From the NCBI RefSeq assembly GCF_003318235.1, contig NZ_QOCG01000009.1:62001-126000 (forward strand): DNA of 64,000 bases, read 5' to 3'. Both the position numbers and the translations under genes were made by a program. Under the pieces are notes generated by a model. That model was not told the DNA's origin. It was given only the letters and a program-made list of their open reading frames with translations, and made no database searches. The stretch is from Loktanella sp. D2R18 (lineage in GTDB: Bacteria; Pseudomonadota; Alphaproteobacteria; Rhodobacterales; Rhodobacteraceae). This document shows positions 38,717 through 48,121 of the stretch, piece after piece (within the stretch, counting starts at the first letter, position 1; the number at the start of each line of letters is the position of its first letter).

Positions 38717-40131
38717 AGCAGCCCCTCCAACTTAGAAGCATCGAAATCGGGGCCAGCGTCGAGTTCAACACCGGTCTTTGACATGCGCACCTCTACCCCG
38801 GCTTCCAGAAGCGCCGATTTAAATGCGTCTACTTTGGAATAGTCTTTTATTTCTTTAGCTTGATCACGTAGTTTAAAAAATTTGTCGATATGCCAAGCAA
38901 AATCAAAATCATTTACGAACCACTCCGCCCGTTCGTCCGTAAGCAATCCTAACAATTGTGCTGATGCCAAAAACTCAGCTTCTTCTTTCTGTGAAACTAG
39001 ACGGTCGCTCTGAAGACTTTGCATCCAATTCAAAAACCGAACACGTAGTTCATACATGGCCTGTGAAGTGTTTATATCATCAGCAATGGCATCCACGATG
39101 GATTGATGTGGCAAAGAAGGTGCAACTCCCGTTAGGTGTTCACGCCAGCGGTACAACTCCCTCTTGGCAGCTGTTGCCTTTTCCGCGGTCCAATCCATCG
39201 GCTTGCGGTAATGCGTTTGCAGGAAGACAAAGCGGATCACTTCGCCTGGTACGCCCTGATCCAACAGATCGCGCACGGTAAAGAAATTGCCCAAGGATTT
39301 GGACATTTTCTTGCCCTCGACTTGCAGCATTTCATTGTGCAGCCAGTAGTTTGCAAACCCTTCGCCATCTTCGGCATGGCCAGAGGCGCAGCAGCTTTGC
39401 GCGATTTCGTTTTCGTGGTGCGGAAACATCAGATCGTTGCCGCCGCCGTGAATATCAAACGTATCCCCAAGCAAATCCTTGGCCATGGCGGAACATTCAA
39501 TATGCCAACCCGGACGGCCACGCCCCCACGGGCTGTCCCAGCCAGGTTGATCCGCATCTGACGGTTTCCAAAGTACAAAATCCATCGGATCGCGTTTGTT
39601 ATCCGCAATCTCGACCCGCGCGCCTGCGATCATATCATCGGTAGAGCGTCCAGAAAGCGCGCCGTATTTTGGGTAAGAATTCACTGAAAACAGCACATGG
39701 CCCGCCCCATCGGGGTAGGCAAAACCCTTTGCGATCAAATCTTCAATCATCGTGACCATTTGCGGGATATACTGCGTCGCGCGCGGCATCTCATCAGGGT
39801 CCATCGCCCCCACAGCGCGCATATCATCAAGATACCACTGCGTTGTCTCATCCGTGATCTCTTGGATCGTGCGCCCGCTTTCGGCGGCACGCGCGTTGAT
39901 CTTATCGTCGACATCCGTGAAATTGCGCACATATGTGACGTGATCCGCGCCGTAGACATGACGCAACAAGCGGTACAGCACATCAAACACAATCACCGGA
40001 CGCGCGTTGCCAATATGCGCGCGGTCATAGACCGTTGGCCCGCAAACATACATCCGCACGTTTTTGGGATCAATCGGGATAAAGTCCTCGCGTTTGCGGG
40101 TCTTTGTGTTTTGCAGCCGAATAGTAGTCAT
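38713..40131 (-). CDS. cysS: Cysteinyl-tRNA synthetase
   Basis: A 472-residue class I synthetase charging tRNA-Cys. The N-terminal [17 protein letters not shown] (near residue 29) holds a zinc cysteine and the HIGH-type motif [13 protein letters not shown] near 275 is the KMSKS loop, and zinc ligands are seen in HIECSAM near 212 and the HHENE cluster near 240. Complete and of usual size. It is coupled to cimA downstream. Confidence 0.96.
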   Translation of the reverse strand: MTTIRLQNTKTRKREDFIPIDPKNVRMYVCGPTVYDRAHIGNARPVIVFDVLYRLLRHVYGADHVTYVRNFTDVDDKINARAAESGRTIQEITDETTQWYLDDMRAVGAMDPDEMPRATQYIPQMVTMIEDLIAKGFAYPDGAGHVLFSVNSYPKYGALSGRSTDDMIAGARVEIADNKRDPMDFVLWKPSDADQPGWDSPWGRGRPGWHIECSAMAKDLLGDTFDIHGGGNDLMFPHHENEIAQSCCASGHAEDGEGFANYWLHNEMLQVEGKKMSKSLGNFFTVRDLLDQGVPGEVIRFVFLQTHYRKPMDWTAEKATAAKRELYRWREHLTGVAPSLPHQSIVDAIADDINTSQAMYELRVRFLNWMQSLQSDRLVSQKEEAEFLASAQLLGLLTDERAEWFVNDFDFAWHIDKFFKLRDQAKEIKDYSKVDAFKSALLEAGVEVRMSKTGVELDAGPDFDASKLEGLL

Positions 40132-40137
40132 AACGCC

Positions 40138-40299
40138 TCACGCAGGGGTTTTGCCGGCGGGCTTACCAAGTTCAGCATTCAATTGAAACGTGAAAGAGCA
40201 GCCCGCGACAGATGTCAGCAGGTAATAATGCAGCAGATAATGATGCAGATGCTCTTCATACGGGGATGCGTAGCAGGCAAATGGCGACCCGTCCAGCAT
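40138..40299 (-). CDS. Candidate 53-residue small protein upstream of cysS
   Basis: An open frame of 53 codons from ATG 40299 to TGA 40138-40140, ending 6 nt before cysS on the same strand. The middle is unusual (HLHHYLLHYYLLTSV) and the end (FTFQLNAELGKPAGKTPA) uses codons like genuine genes here. No good ribosome site is seen and I know no homologue, so it may be a leader peptide, part of an older gene, or chance. It occupies most of the otherwise empty 270-bp gap between cysS and the MmcQ-like gene. Confidence 0.3.
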   Translation of the reverse strand: MLDGSPFACYASPYEEHLHHYLLHYYLLTSVAGCSFTFQLNAELGKPAGKTPA

Positions 40300-40401
40300 T
40301 TCATGATGTGATTGTTGTACACTATGCTATCGGTTGACCACAGGGGATAGGATGCCAAACCCAAAATGGGCAGGGAATTGGGCCACAGCGGAGAACGATA
40401 G

Positions 40402-40740
40402 GTGACACGTGATGACATCAACCAGATCTGCGCCCAATTTGCTGGGGCAACAGCAGCTGATCCAACCTCCGAGCTGGACAGCTGGAAGGTTGGCGGCAAA
40501 ATGTTTATTTGCTTTGGTACAAACAAATCAGGTTTCTGCGTCAAAACCGACAGCCCAGAGACAGCACAGATGCTAATTGACGCAGGTGCTGCGCGCAAAG
40601 CCCCGTATTTCCACAGGTCATGGGTGTTGGTCGACCCAGACAGCAACCCGGATGAGCTGCGTCACCGGATTGCTATCTCATATGATATTATCCGCGCCAG
40701 CCTGACCAAAAAGATGCAGGCCAGCCTTGATCAAGCATAG
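40402..40740 (+). CDS. MmcQ/YjbR family protein
   Basis: A 112-residue protein of the MmcQ/YjbR (CyaY-like fold) family, proposed DNA-binding proteins of unknown role. GGKMFICFGTNKSGFCVKT near residue 31 and the RAPYFHRSWVLVD-type segment (here RKAPYFHRSWVLVD near 65) are the family blocks, and DELRHRIAISYDIIRASL near 84 the C-terminal helix. It starts with GTG at 40402 and overlaps the convergent VOC gene by 10 nt. Confidence 0.85.
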   Translation: MTRDDINQICAQFAGATAADPTSELDSWKVGGKMFICFGTNKSGFCVKTDSPETAQMLIDAGAARKAPYFHRSWVLVDPDSNPDELRHRIAISYDIIRASLTKKMQASLDQA

Positions 40741-41120
40741 CTGATCACCTCATACTCGACCCCATCATCATCGTTAAAGTAAAACCGCTGCCCCGGTTCG
40801 TAATCCGCATGGCTATGCGCCACATAGCCCATTGCGCTTACCTTTTCTGCAATAAGGTCAAGGTCATCGACCACGATACCAATGTGGTTCATCGCCCCCC
40901 TTGTGTGATAGCTTGCGTCAGATTTCGGGACAGTTTGTGCGGGATCACTGCCCGAATAGATCGCGATGTAGCTATCTTCGGTGCCGACGTGCAGCGTGTA
41001 CCCCGCGCCTCCCATAGCGGCACCTTCCCAGCGGATACGCCAATCAAAAAGCTGTTCAAGCATCCGTGCGGTCGCTTTGGGGTTTGAGACAGTAATATTG
41101 ACGTGTTCAAGATGGCTCAT
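40731..41120 (-). CDS. VOC (glyoxalase/bleomycin-resistance) family protein
   Basis: A 129-residue vicinal-oxygen-chelate protein starting MSHLEHVNITVSNPKATARM. The two beta-alpha-beta-beta-beta modules are visible, with metal-ligand candidates at His6, the glutamate in GTEDSY, His in GAMNHIGIVVDDL (near 80) and the C-terminal glutamate in DGVEYEVISY. Function could be glyoxalase-like or dioxygenase-like. ATG 41120 has a strong AAGGAAC site. The frame stays open 55 codons further up to ATG 41285, just downstream of a SoxR box, so a longer form is conceivable. Confidence 0.85.
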   Translation of the reverse strand: MSHLEHVNITVSNPKATARMLEQLFDWRIRWEGAAMGGAGYTLHVGTEDSYIAIYSGSDPAQTVPKSDASYHTRGAMNHIGIVVDDLDLIAEKVSAMGYVAHSHADYEPGQRFYFNDDDGVEYEVISYA

Positions 41121-41328
41121 TTTCGTGTTCCTTTTGTTAAGAATGATCCGCGCAATCCAAGAGCGCCGTACGGGGCGCGGCATTATCAAACTGCGGTCAT
41201 GATAATCCCAACCGATGCCCTCGTGACGCATGGCCGCGGCGGCGGCACTATCGGCAAAGTAGGTGCGTTGGTTTGAATATTGCATCGGTTTTTCCACTAG
41301 ATTTCTCGCGTGATTAGGGTTCTAATTT

Positions 41329-41344
41329 CTAAAGTTAACTTGAG
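41329..41344. promoter_or_regulatory. SoxR box in the soxR/VOC divergent promoter
   Basis: CTAAAGTTAACTTGAG differs at one position from the symmetric core CTCAAGTTAACTTGAG of known SoxR operators. It lies between soxR and the divergent VOC gene. On the minus strand TTGATC (-35) and TAGAAC (-10) flank it with a 19-nt spacer, the long spacing typical of MerR-family promoters, pointing toward the VOC gene as target. Confidence 0.8.
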
Positions 41345-41360
41345 ATCAAGGATTATTTTT

Positions 41361-41804
41361 ATGGCCACGGGATTATCGATCGGGGACCTTTCTGCGCGCA
41401 CCGGATTGGCGGTTTCTGCGATCCGGTTTTACGAAACCCACGGGATCGTCGCGCCTTTGCGCAATGACGGCGGGCATCGTCGCTATGGGCGTGCGGATAT
41501 TCGGCGTTTATCCTTTGTGATGGCGGCACAAACGCTTGGGTTTCCGTTGGCTGAAATCGCAGAACACCTCAAAGGGCTCCCTGCTCATAAGGCCCCCAGC
41601 AAGGCGGATTGGACCCGCATCAGCACAAGCTTTCGTGTTAAGATCGATGCGCGCATCGCGGCCCTGACAGATCTGCGCGAAAAATTGGATGGCTGCATTG
41701 GATGCGGTTGCCTAAGCCTGCAAAGCTGCGCCCTATACAATCCGCAAGACGTTAAGGGATCGGAGGGCGCAGGGCCCCGCAATTTGACCGGGCTTGATGG
41801 TTGA
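41361..41804 (+). CDS. soxR: Redox-sensitive transcriptional activator SoxR
   Basis: A 147-residue MerR-family regulator with an N-terminal winged helix (SIGDLSARTGLAVSAIRFYE, residues 6-25) and a dimerisation helix. The cluster-binding signature CIGCGCLSLQSC (C-x2-C-x-C-x5-C, near residue 115) is complete, so it should hold a [2Fe-2S] cluster and sense redox-cycling compounds. ATG 41361 follows an aagga site; a longer start would extend into the SoxR box. Outside enterics SoxR usually controls a few local genes, here probably the divergent VOC gene. Confidence 0.93.
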   Translation: MATGLSIGDLSARTGLAVSAIRFYETHGIVAPLRNDGGHRRYGRADIRRLSFVMAAQTLGFPLAEIAEHLKGLPAHKAPSKADWTRISTSFRVKIDARIAALTDLREKLDGCIGCGCLSLQSCALYNPQDVKGSEGAGPRNLTGLDG

Positions 41805-41872
41805 GGCGCGCACAAGCAATAGGCGCCCGATTTCAGGCGGCACCACCCGGACGAATCGCATAGGCTTTGGAC

Positions 41873-42934
41873 ATGTTGATGACCCTTCCCAATGACGATG
41901 TGCTTTACGAAGCGCTCTTGGCCCGCGATCCCGCCTATGATGGAACCGCCTTTGTTGGTGTGTCCTCGACCGGTATTTTTTGTAGATTAACATGCCCCGC
42001 GCGCAAACCGAAACGCGAAAACTGTAATTTTTTCAGCGATGTATCGGATTGTATTCAAGCAGGGTTTCGGCCCTGCAAACGGTGTCACCCGGTCGCACCT
42101 GCGGCCCAGACCGACCCTGCAATCACAGCACTATTGGCCGCGTTGGATGCGGATCCCATGCGACGCTGGTCAGAAGCAGACGTGACTGCGATGGGGTTTG
42201 ACCCATCGACGGTACGACGCAGTTTCAAACGCCATTTTGGCATGACATTTTTGGACATGGCGCGTCAGCGACGGCTGGCCAGCGGGTTTACGGCGCTCGA
42301 AACGGGTAAAGTGATTGATGCGCAACTTGACGCTGGTTTCGACAGCCCCGCGGCATTCCGCGCAGCTTTCGCAAAGCTCATCGGCACCGCCCCTGGCAAT
42401 TTCGCAAATGACGCCCTGCTGCGCGCGGCGCATATTCCAACCCCCTTGGGCGACATGATCGCGGTCTGCGACAAGCGCGCGCTGCATCTACTCGAATTCG
42501 CAGATCGCAAGGCGCTACCCGCAGAGCTGGCACGCCTTCGCAAGATGTCCAGGGGTGACATAGGGATCGGTCGCACAGATATCACGGAACAAACCGCCGC
42601 AGAATTGACCGCGTTTTTTGACGGTACAAGCGCCGATTTCACCGTGCCGCTGGTCTTGCACGGTACGCCCTTCACCCGCCAAGTTTGGACCGCCTTGCGC
42701 GATATTCCTGCGGGCGAAACACGCAGTTACGGCGCGCTTGCCCAAACCATCAATGCACCAACCGCCACGCGCGCGGTTGCCCGCGCCAATGGATCAAATC
42801 AAATCGCGCTCATAATCCCCTGTCACCGCGTCATCGGCGCGGATGGATCGCTGACCGGGTACGGCGGCGGGCTGTGGCGCAAACAAAAGCTGATTGATCT
42901 TGAAAAGACATATGCACAAAGGACAATAAAATGA
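41873..42934 (+). CDS. ada: Bifunctional Ada: methylphosphotriester sensor, AraC activator and O6-alkylguanine-DNA methyltransferase
   Basis: About 353 residues in three modules. The N-terminal Ada zinc domain has CRLTC (near 37) and CKRC (near 68), the four zinc cysteines including the phosphotriester acceptor. An AraC-type helix-turn-helix region spans about 82-180. The C-terminal methyltransferase has the acceptor cysteine in IIPCHRVIG (near 310) and RAVARANGSNQ just before it. It should repair alkylated DNA and activate its own regulon. ATG 41873 and 41879 are both possible starts. The gene is coupled to an ICL/PEPM-family gene by ATGA overlap. Confidence 0.93.
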   Translation: MLMTLPNDDVLYEALLARDPAYDGTAFVGVSSTGIFCRLTCPARKPKRENCNFFSDVSDCIQAGFRPCKRCHPVAPAAQTDPAITALLAALDADPMRRWSEADVTAMGFDPSTVRRSFKRHFGMTFLDMARQRRLASGFTALETGKVIDAQLDAGFDSPAAFRAAFAKLIGTAPGNFANDALLRAAHIPTPLGDMIAVCDKRALHLLEFADRKALPAELARLRKMSRGDIGIGRTDITEQTAAELTAFFDGTSADFTVPLVLHGTPFTRQVWTALRDIPAGETRSYGALAQTINAPTATRAVARANGSNQIALIIPCHRVIGADGSLTGYGGGLWRKQKLIDLEKTYAQRTIK

Positions 42935-43740
42935 CCCACCCCGGCACGGTTTTTCGCACGCTTCACGTGGCGGGCCACCCGTTTATCATGGCCAACGTCT
43001 GGGACAAAGGCAGCGCCAAGATGCTACAATCCATGGGCGCCAAAGCCCTGGCCACATCGTCAGCGGCCCATGCATTCACGCTCGGGCGCGTAGATGGCGG
43101 CACGCTCACTTGCGATGAGGCTCTCGCCCATGCGAGCGACATTCTTTCCGTCGCAACCGTGCCAGTGCAGGGCGATTTTGAAAACGGTTTTGGTGACAGC
43201 CCAGATGACTGTGCGCAGACGGTCCGGATGGCGGCCGAGATTGGGCTTGCCGGGATTTGTATCGAGGATACGATCCTGCCGGGCGACGCCCCTTATGACC
43301 ATGATTTAGCTATTGAACGGATCCGCGCCGCCGCAAGTGCGGCCCGCGCATTGCCAAATGACTTTGTGCTGACCGCGCGCGCCGACGGAATCATGATCGG
43401 CAGCTATGACACCGACGCCGCAATCAAACGGTTGCAAGGGTTTTCCGCTGCGGGCGCAGATTGTCTTTATGCACCAATGCCGCCTGATATGGCCGCGCTT
43501 GCACGCATTTGCGCAACCGTGGACAAGCCTGTGAATGCGCTTGTTGCTGGCGATTTTGCGGGAAAATCACTGGATGATTTCGCCAAGGCAGGCGCTGCGC
43601 GGCTATCGCTTGGGTCTGCGTTGGCGCGTGTTACCCATCGCGCGATCTATGATGCGGCAAGCGAAATGTTTAACGGGCAGTTCAGCGTCCTCAAGGACAA
43701 CGGCATTGGCAGCGATACGATTGACCAAATGATGACCTAA
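42931..43740 (+). CDS. Isocitrate lyase/PEP mutase family protein
   Basis: A 269-residue TIM-barrel enzyme of the ICL/PEPM superfamily. ATSSAAHAFTLGRVDG near residue 40, VPVQGDFENGFGDSP near 77 (magnesium-binding acids) and ICIEDTI near 110 are the family blocks, followed by LTARADG near 148. It lacks the KKCGH cysteine loop of true isocitrate lyases, so a C-C or C-P lyase on a small 2-oxo acid is likely but the substrate is unknown. Co-transcribed with ada, an association seen in other proteobacteria. Confidence 0.85.
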   Translation: MTHPGTVFRTLHVAGHPFIMANVWDKGSAKMLQSMGAKALATSSAAHAFTLGRVDGGTLTCDEALAHASDILSVATVPVQGDFENGFGDSPDDCAQTVRMAAEIGLAGICIEDTILPGDAPYDHDLAIERIRAAASAARALPNDFVLTARADGIMIGSYDTDAAIKRLQGFSAAGADCLYAPMPPDMAALARICATVDKPVNALVAGDFAGKSLDDFAKAGAARLSLGSALARVTHRAIYDAASEMFNGQFSVLKDNGIGSDTIDQMMT

Positions 43741-43746
43741 GCGCGA

Positions 43747-43776
43747 AAAGGCCCGCAGTTTGCACTGCGGGCCTTT
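43747..43776. terminator. Rho-independent terminator after the ada operon
   Basis: AAAGGCCCGCAGT (43747-43759) pairs with ACTGCGGGCCTTT (43764-43776) around a 4-nt loop; A and T flanks make it usable in both directions between the convergent ICL/PEPM and outer-membrane genes. Confidence 0.9.
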
Positions 43777-43837
43777 CTTGGTCTAGGCGCGATCTCGGGG
43801 ATGAGGGACCCCGCCTACCACATTCCAATTCGCGGGA

Positions 43838-44464
43838 TCAGAACTGGAACGAAACGCGTGCTGCAACAGTCGTCGCATCGAAATCAAAACCTGTGCCGTC
43901 AAAGTCGTCGAATTGGTGCTGAAGAACTTCGCCACCAACACGCAGACTGTCGCTCACACGGTATTCCGCGCCCAAACCTGCAAAGCTGCCAGTGTCCGAA
44001 AGATCTGTACCGGCAAAGTCCACCTCAGCCTGCGCAACACCTGCGGTGAAATATGGCAGCCAATCGCCAGCATCATACCCGACGCGTAGTTTTGCCCGCG
44101 CGATAGAGTCAATTTCGACGTCGTCTGCTGACGATTCTGCGTCTGTACCGTCGATATCTAGTTCAGCACCCAGTACCCATGAACCAAAGTCATGCATGTA
44201 GCCGCCGTGTACACCGTAAGTTGCGCCTTCAATGTCATCTGTCAGATCATCGGATTCAACTGACCCGAAACCAATTTGGCCACCAGCGTAAAAGCCTGTC
44301 CAATCACCGTTATGCATCATCGGTGCAGGGGCTGCTACGGGTACCGGAGTTGGTGCAACGGTTTCAACAGGTTCTGATAGTCCGCCAGCAGAGGCCATAC
44401 CAGCAGCCAGTGCCATTGGTGTTGCGATCATGCTCAAACGAACCAGTTTCAATGTATTCATCAT
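43838..44464 (-). CDS. Outer-membrane beta-barrel protein
   Basis: About 208 residues. A Sec signal peptide (MMNTLKLVRLSMIATPMALAAGMASA) is followed by a Pro/Val/Ala-rich linker (about 30-50) and an eight-stranded OmpA/OmpW-like barrel starting DWTGFYAGGQIGFG and ending with phenylalanine (VAARVSFQF), the usual terminal signal for barrel assembly. The mature part is acidic and glycine-rich. The start at 44464 follows AAGGAAG. Porin, adhesin or structural role cannot be told apart. Confidence 0.88.
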   Translation of the reverse strand: MMNTLKLVRLSMIATPMALAAGMASAGGLSEPVETVAPTPVPVAAPAPMMHNGDWTGFYAGGQIGFGSVESDDLTDDIEGATYGVHGGYMHDFGSWVLGAELDIDGTDAESSADDVEIDSIARAKLRVGYDAGDWLPYFTAGVAQAEVDFAGTDLSDTGSFAGLGAEYRVSDSLRVGGEVLQHQFDDFDGTGFDFDATTVAARVSFQF

Positions 44465-44638
44465 TTTGGTTTCTTCCTTTGTAGTTTGTGGTCGTGTGCA
44501 CACATCTACGCTTTTATGGACGCCGTTCAAGATCACCTCACAGCCCTGTGAATAAGGTCAGCGAAAAAGAGCTAATTACCATAAAAACAAGGCGAATATC
44601 CGCACATCAAAATCACTTCGCCGTGAAACGAAAGGCGT

Positions 44639-45775
44639 TTACAGATCGCGTAGATTGCCAGCACACAACTTAACGGATGAGTCTGTCGGAACTGCGACTC
44701 GTCCCCCGGATACGGGCGCGCCAACCCCGGTTGTTCCGGGCGCCGACAAAGGCAAGCCGCGCGCCGCACGTACGGCCAAAAACGCAAAAGCTTGTGCTTC
44801 AAGCATATCACCGTTCAAACCGACCGCCTCGACCGGTACGACGTCGCTTTGCAGCCCCCCTGATATCGCGCGCATCATCGTCGCGTTGTTGCGACCGCCG
44901 CCGCAGACCAATAGTTGGGTTGTCGGTGCCGGGCATTGGGCCAAGGCGTGGGCCACGCTTGCCGCCACGATTTCTGTCAGTGTCGCGACCGCATCGGCAT
45001 CAGAAAGATGAGCCACACTGTCGATCAATCCAGAAAACGCGTCACGGTCCAAGGACTTTGGTAAGGGGCGCGCAAAATATGGATGCGTTAGAAAGGCAGC
45101 TACAATTTTAGGGTCGGCAACGCCCGCCCCCCCCAAGGCCCCGTCTTTATCATAGGCAAGGCCACGGCGCGCTTGCACCAGATCGTTGATCGGCGCATTT
45201 GCGGGGCCCGTGTCAAAGGCGATCAACGCCCCGGGCTCTGCCGGATCACCATAGCGCGGATCGACCCAAGTAATATTGCCGACGCCGCCCAGGTTCAAAA
45301 ATGCAACCGGGGCTGTAGCCCCAATCCATTTCCCCAAGGCAAAATGAAAAAACGGGGCTAATGGCGCACCCTGCCCGCCCGAAGCCACATCGTTGGTGCG
45401 AAAATCCCAAGCGACAGGCACGCCAAGCGCATCCGCGAGATGCTGCCCATTACCGCATTGGTGTGTACCTCTCCCACCTGGATCATGGGCCAGTGTTTGG
45501 CCGTGAAACCCTGCGATATCAACATCCTCAAACGGGGCCATCACGGCGATATGGGCGGCCTCGACCACTTTGGCGCATGCGATTACATCATCATCGTGCC
45601 AGCGCCCAAGATGCCCGCGCAGTACCGCACGTTCTGTATCAGTATAGGCGCGATAATCGCTGGGGCCAAAACCTGCGATGTCGATCCCGTCAGTGTCCAG
45701 CACAGCCGCATCTACCCCGTCCAGCGAAGTACCCGACATCGTGCCAAGCGCACGCATAAATCCAGATTTCAACAT
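44639..45775 (-). CDS. anmK: Anhydro-N-acetylmuramic acid kinase
   Basis: A 378-residue ASKHA-fold kinase that hydrolyses and phosphorylates 1,6-anhydro-MurNAc during cell-wall recycling. The phosphate loop [15 protein letters not shown] (near residue 10), [10 protein letters not shown] near 175 and [14 protein letters not shown] near 290 are signatures. ATG 45775 follows a GGGAAA site; a longer frame to 45850 runs into the tyrS promoter region. It diverges from tyrS across 63 bp. A conserved alphaproteobacterial pairing with tyrS is known. Confidence 0.94.
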   Translation of the reverse strand: MLKSGFMRALGTMSGTSLDGVDAAVLDTDGIDIAGFGPSDYRAYTDTERAVLRGHLGRWHDDDVIACAKVVEAAHIAVMAPFEDVDIAGFHGQTLAHDPGGRGTHQCGNGQHLADALGVPVAWDFRTNDVASGGQGAPLAPFFHFALGKWIGATAPVAFLNLGGVGNITWVDPRYGDPAEPGALIAFDTGPANAPINDLVQARRGLAYDKDGALGGAGVADPKIVAAFLTHPYFARPLPKSLDRDAFSGLIDSVAHLSDADAVATLTEIVAASVAHALAQCPAPTTQLLVCGGGRNNATMMRAISGGLQSDVVPVEAVGLNGDMLEAQAFAFLAVRAARGLPLSAPGTTGVGAPVSGGRVAVPTDSSVKLCAGNLRDL

Positions 45776-45838
45776 ACGCTTTCCCTTGGGCCATGACCTG
45801 ACTATAGAGTGCACCGAGACCACCGCAGGAACAAGCCA

Positions 45839-47089
45839 ATGACCTACCATCCGAAATCTGAATTTATGTCTGTAATGATGTCGCGCGGCTTTCTGGCCGA
45901 TTGCACAGATTATCAGGCGCTTGATGAGGCGCTGAGCAATGGTGTTGTTCCGGCCTATATCGGTTTTGATGCGACGGCAAAATCACTGCATGTCGGATCG
46001 CTGATCCAAATCATGATGCTGCGCTGGCTGCAAAAGACCGGCCATAAACCGATTACCCTGATGGGCGGCGGCACGACAAAGGTGGGCGATCCATCGTTTC
46101 GCGCTGATGAGCGTCCGCTTTTGGGGCCTGAGCAGATCGATGCCAATATCGCAGGTATCCGTCAGGTTTTTTCAGCTTACCTTGATTACTCGGATGCGCC
46201 AAATGGGGCGATGATGATCAATAATGCCGAATGGTTGGACGAGTTGAACTACCTCGATTTCCTACGCGACATTGGGCGGCATTTTTCGATTAACCGGATG
46301 CTGGCATTTGAAAGCGTGAAATCACGGCTGGACCGGGAACAATCGCTGTCTTTCCTCGAATTCAACTACATGATCTTGCAGGCCTATGATTTTCTTGAGC
46401 TAAACCGCCGTTATGGCTGCGTGCTGCAAATGGGCGGATCGGATCAATGGGGCAATATTGTCAACGGGATCGACCTGACACGCCGTGTGCTAGATCATCA
46501 GATTTTCGGCCTTACTTCACCACTTTTGACCACATCTGACGGCAAAAAGATGGGCAAGTCTCAATCTGGCGCTATTTGGTTGAACCCAGACATGCTGTCG
46601 CCTTATGAATTCTGGCAGTTCTGGCGCAACACGACCGATGCCGACACGGGCCGTTTCCTAAAGCTCTACACAGAACTACCTGTCGAAGAATGCGACCGTC
46701 TGGGCGCGCTCGAAGGATCCGAGATCAATGCCGCGAAAATCATCCTCGCTAATGAGGTCACCACCCTATTGCACGGGGCCGAAGCGGCGCAAGCCGCCGA
46801 AGCCACTGCACGCGAAGTGTTCGAAAAGGGCGGCGTTGGCGATGACCTACCCACTGTGACCCTATCGGCGGATGATTTGGGCGATGGCATTTCCATTGTG
46901 CAATTGTTTGTGCGCGCAGGTCTGTCCAAAAGCGGCAAGGACGCTAAGCGTTTGATCGGCGAAAACGGCGCACGTTTGAACGATGCCCCTTTGGAAAACC
47001 CCGGCCTGATCATTGATGCGGACGCACTGGCAACCCCGATCAAGCTGAGCGCGGGCAAAAAACGTCACGCGCTTGTGCAACTGGGCTAA
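45839..47089 (+). CDS. tyrS: Tyrosyl-tRNA synthetase
   Basis: A 416-residue class I synthetase. [18 protein letters not shown] near residue 41 carries the HIGH-type motif HVGS, the tyrosine-specificity region is in [12 protein letters not shown] near 178, and KKMGKS near 237 is the KMSKS loop. An S4 RNA-binding domain ends the protein (from about 350, [16 protein letters not shown]). Complete. Start chosen at 45839 after an AGGA site. Confidence 0.96.
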   Translation: MTYHPKSEFMSVMMSRGFLADCTDYQALDEALSNGVVPAYIGFDATAKSLHVGSLIQIMMLRWLQKTGHKPITLMGGGTTKVGDPSFRADERPLLGPEQIDANIAGIRQVFSAYLDYSDAPNGAMMINNAEWLDELNYLDFLRDIGRHFSINRMLAFESVKSRLDREQSLSFLEFNYMILQAYDFLELNRRYGCVLQMGGSDQWGNIVNGIDLTRRVLDHQIFGLTSPLLTTSDGKKMGKSQSGAIWLNPDMLSPYEFWQFWRNTTDADTGRFLKLYTELPVEECDRLGALEGSEINAAKIILANEVTTLLHGAEAAQAAEATAREVFEKGGVGDDLPTVTLSADDLGDGISIVQLFVRAGLSKSGKDAKRLIGENGARLNDAPLENPGLIIDADALATPIKLSAGKKRHALVQLG

Positions 47090-47226
47090 AGCAACACTAA
47101 ATCCACTGTAAACAATGTAATTCCCACGGGGAATGAAATGAGGGCGGCCACCACGGCCGCCCCCAATGCTGTTGGGCGAGGTGGTGGTGCAGTCACGCCT
47201 GCGACGGAGTTGGCACGTTTTTTCAT
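47086..47226 (-). CDS. Candidate 46-residue single-pass membrane protein
   Basis: A minus-strand frame from ATG 47226 to TAG 47086-47088, whose stop overlaps the convergent tyrS stop. It reads [20 protein letters not shown] followed by one hydrophobic helix ([26 protein letters not shown]), a plausible small inner-membrane protein with basic N-terminus inside. It fills the gap between tyrS and the next gene exactly. No strong ribosome site is visible and I know no family. Confidence 0.45.
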   Translation of the reverse strand: MKKRANSVAGVTAPPPRPTALGAAVVAALISFPVGITLFTVDLVLL

Positions 47227-47272
47227 GGCATCATTAACCACGTCTTAGGTTTCCAATGGCTTAACACAGTCT

Positions 47273-48070
47273 ATGATTTTGCCGTTGCAACAACATCCGC
47301 ACTACCGACAAGCGCTCCGCCGCATTGGCGCGACAGTGACAACCGCAGATATCCCCGGCGCAGCCCCCGTGCAGGTGATCAAACGTTTTGGTATCGTCTT
47401 TGCGCCGCGCGGGCCGATTTGGATCGCCCCGCCCGACGCCCATGCGCTCCGCGCAGCGCATTTACGTTTGATCAACAGCAACGGCGGTGATGCCCAAACC
47501 TTGCAAAAGGCCGGATACCGCCAAATCATGACACCCGCGACCGTGGCAGAACTCGCGCTTTCAACGGATCAAGACGTTATGGCCGCGCAGATGCACGGCA
47601 AATGGCGCAACATTTGGCGCGGCGCACAAAAACAGCCATTCAATATCAAAAGCACCCCGTTTGATACACTGGTGCATCAATGGTTGCTCGATGCCGATCT
47701 GGTTCAGCAACGCGAAAAACGCTTCCGCGCTTTGCCTCATGGCCTCATGCAGGCCTATGCTGATATCGCGCCGGGGGACGTTACAGTCTGGACCGCCGCG
47801 CGTGGAAATACACCAATCGCAGCAATGGTATTTCTGCGCCACGGGGGCTGCGCCACCTATCATCTGGGCTGGACGAACGCGGTGGGGCGCCAATCACGGG
47901 CCCACCATCGCCTACTGATTGAAGCAAGCATGTCACTGGCGCGCGGTGGCGTCCGACAGCTCGATTTGGGCATGATCGACACGCATAATGCCCCGGGATT
48001 AGCCCGGTTCAAGCTTGGCTGCGGCGCAACGGCGCGGCAATTGGGGGGTAGCTGGCTCAAGATATTCTAG
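47273..48070 (+). CDS. GNAT/FemAB-like acyltransferase
   Basis: A 265-residue protein whose C-terminal half resembles the BioF2/FemAB-like GNAT domain (YHLGWTNAVGRQSRAHHRLLIEA near residue 195, then LDLGMIDTHNAPGLARFKLGCG near 225, a pattern typical of FemX-type transferases). Family members transfer aminoacyl or acyl groups to peptidoglycan or lipid precursors; the substrate is unknown. It has its own promoter region after the small candidate gene and precedes the antiporter gene by 51 nt. Confidence 0.78.
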   Translation: MILPLQQHPHYRQALRRIGATVTTADIPGAAPVQVIKRFGIVFAPRGPIWIAPPDAHALRAAHLRLINSNGGDAQTLQKAGYRQIMTPATVAELALSTDQDVMAAQMHGKWRNIWRGAQKQPFNIKSTPFDTLVHQWLLDADLVQQREKRFRALPHGLMQAYADIAPGDVTVWTAARGNTPIAAMVFLRHGGCATYHLGWTNAVGRQSRAHHRLLIEASMSLARGGVRQLDLGMIDTHNAPGLARFKLGCGATARQLGGSWLKIF

Positions 48071-48121
48071 CGAGGCGTGCAGCGACCTGTTAACTGTTGC
48101 CAAAGACCATAGGATATATTC

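Noticed and set aside
40215..40646. Minus-strand 143-codon frame opposite the MmcQ-like gene
   Set aside because: It overlaps a gene with clear family motifs and has low-complexity Cys/Ile-rich ends without any recognisable domain.
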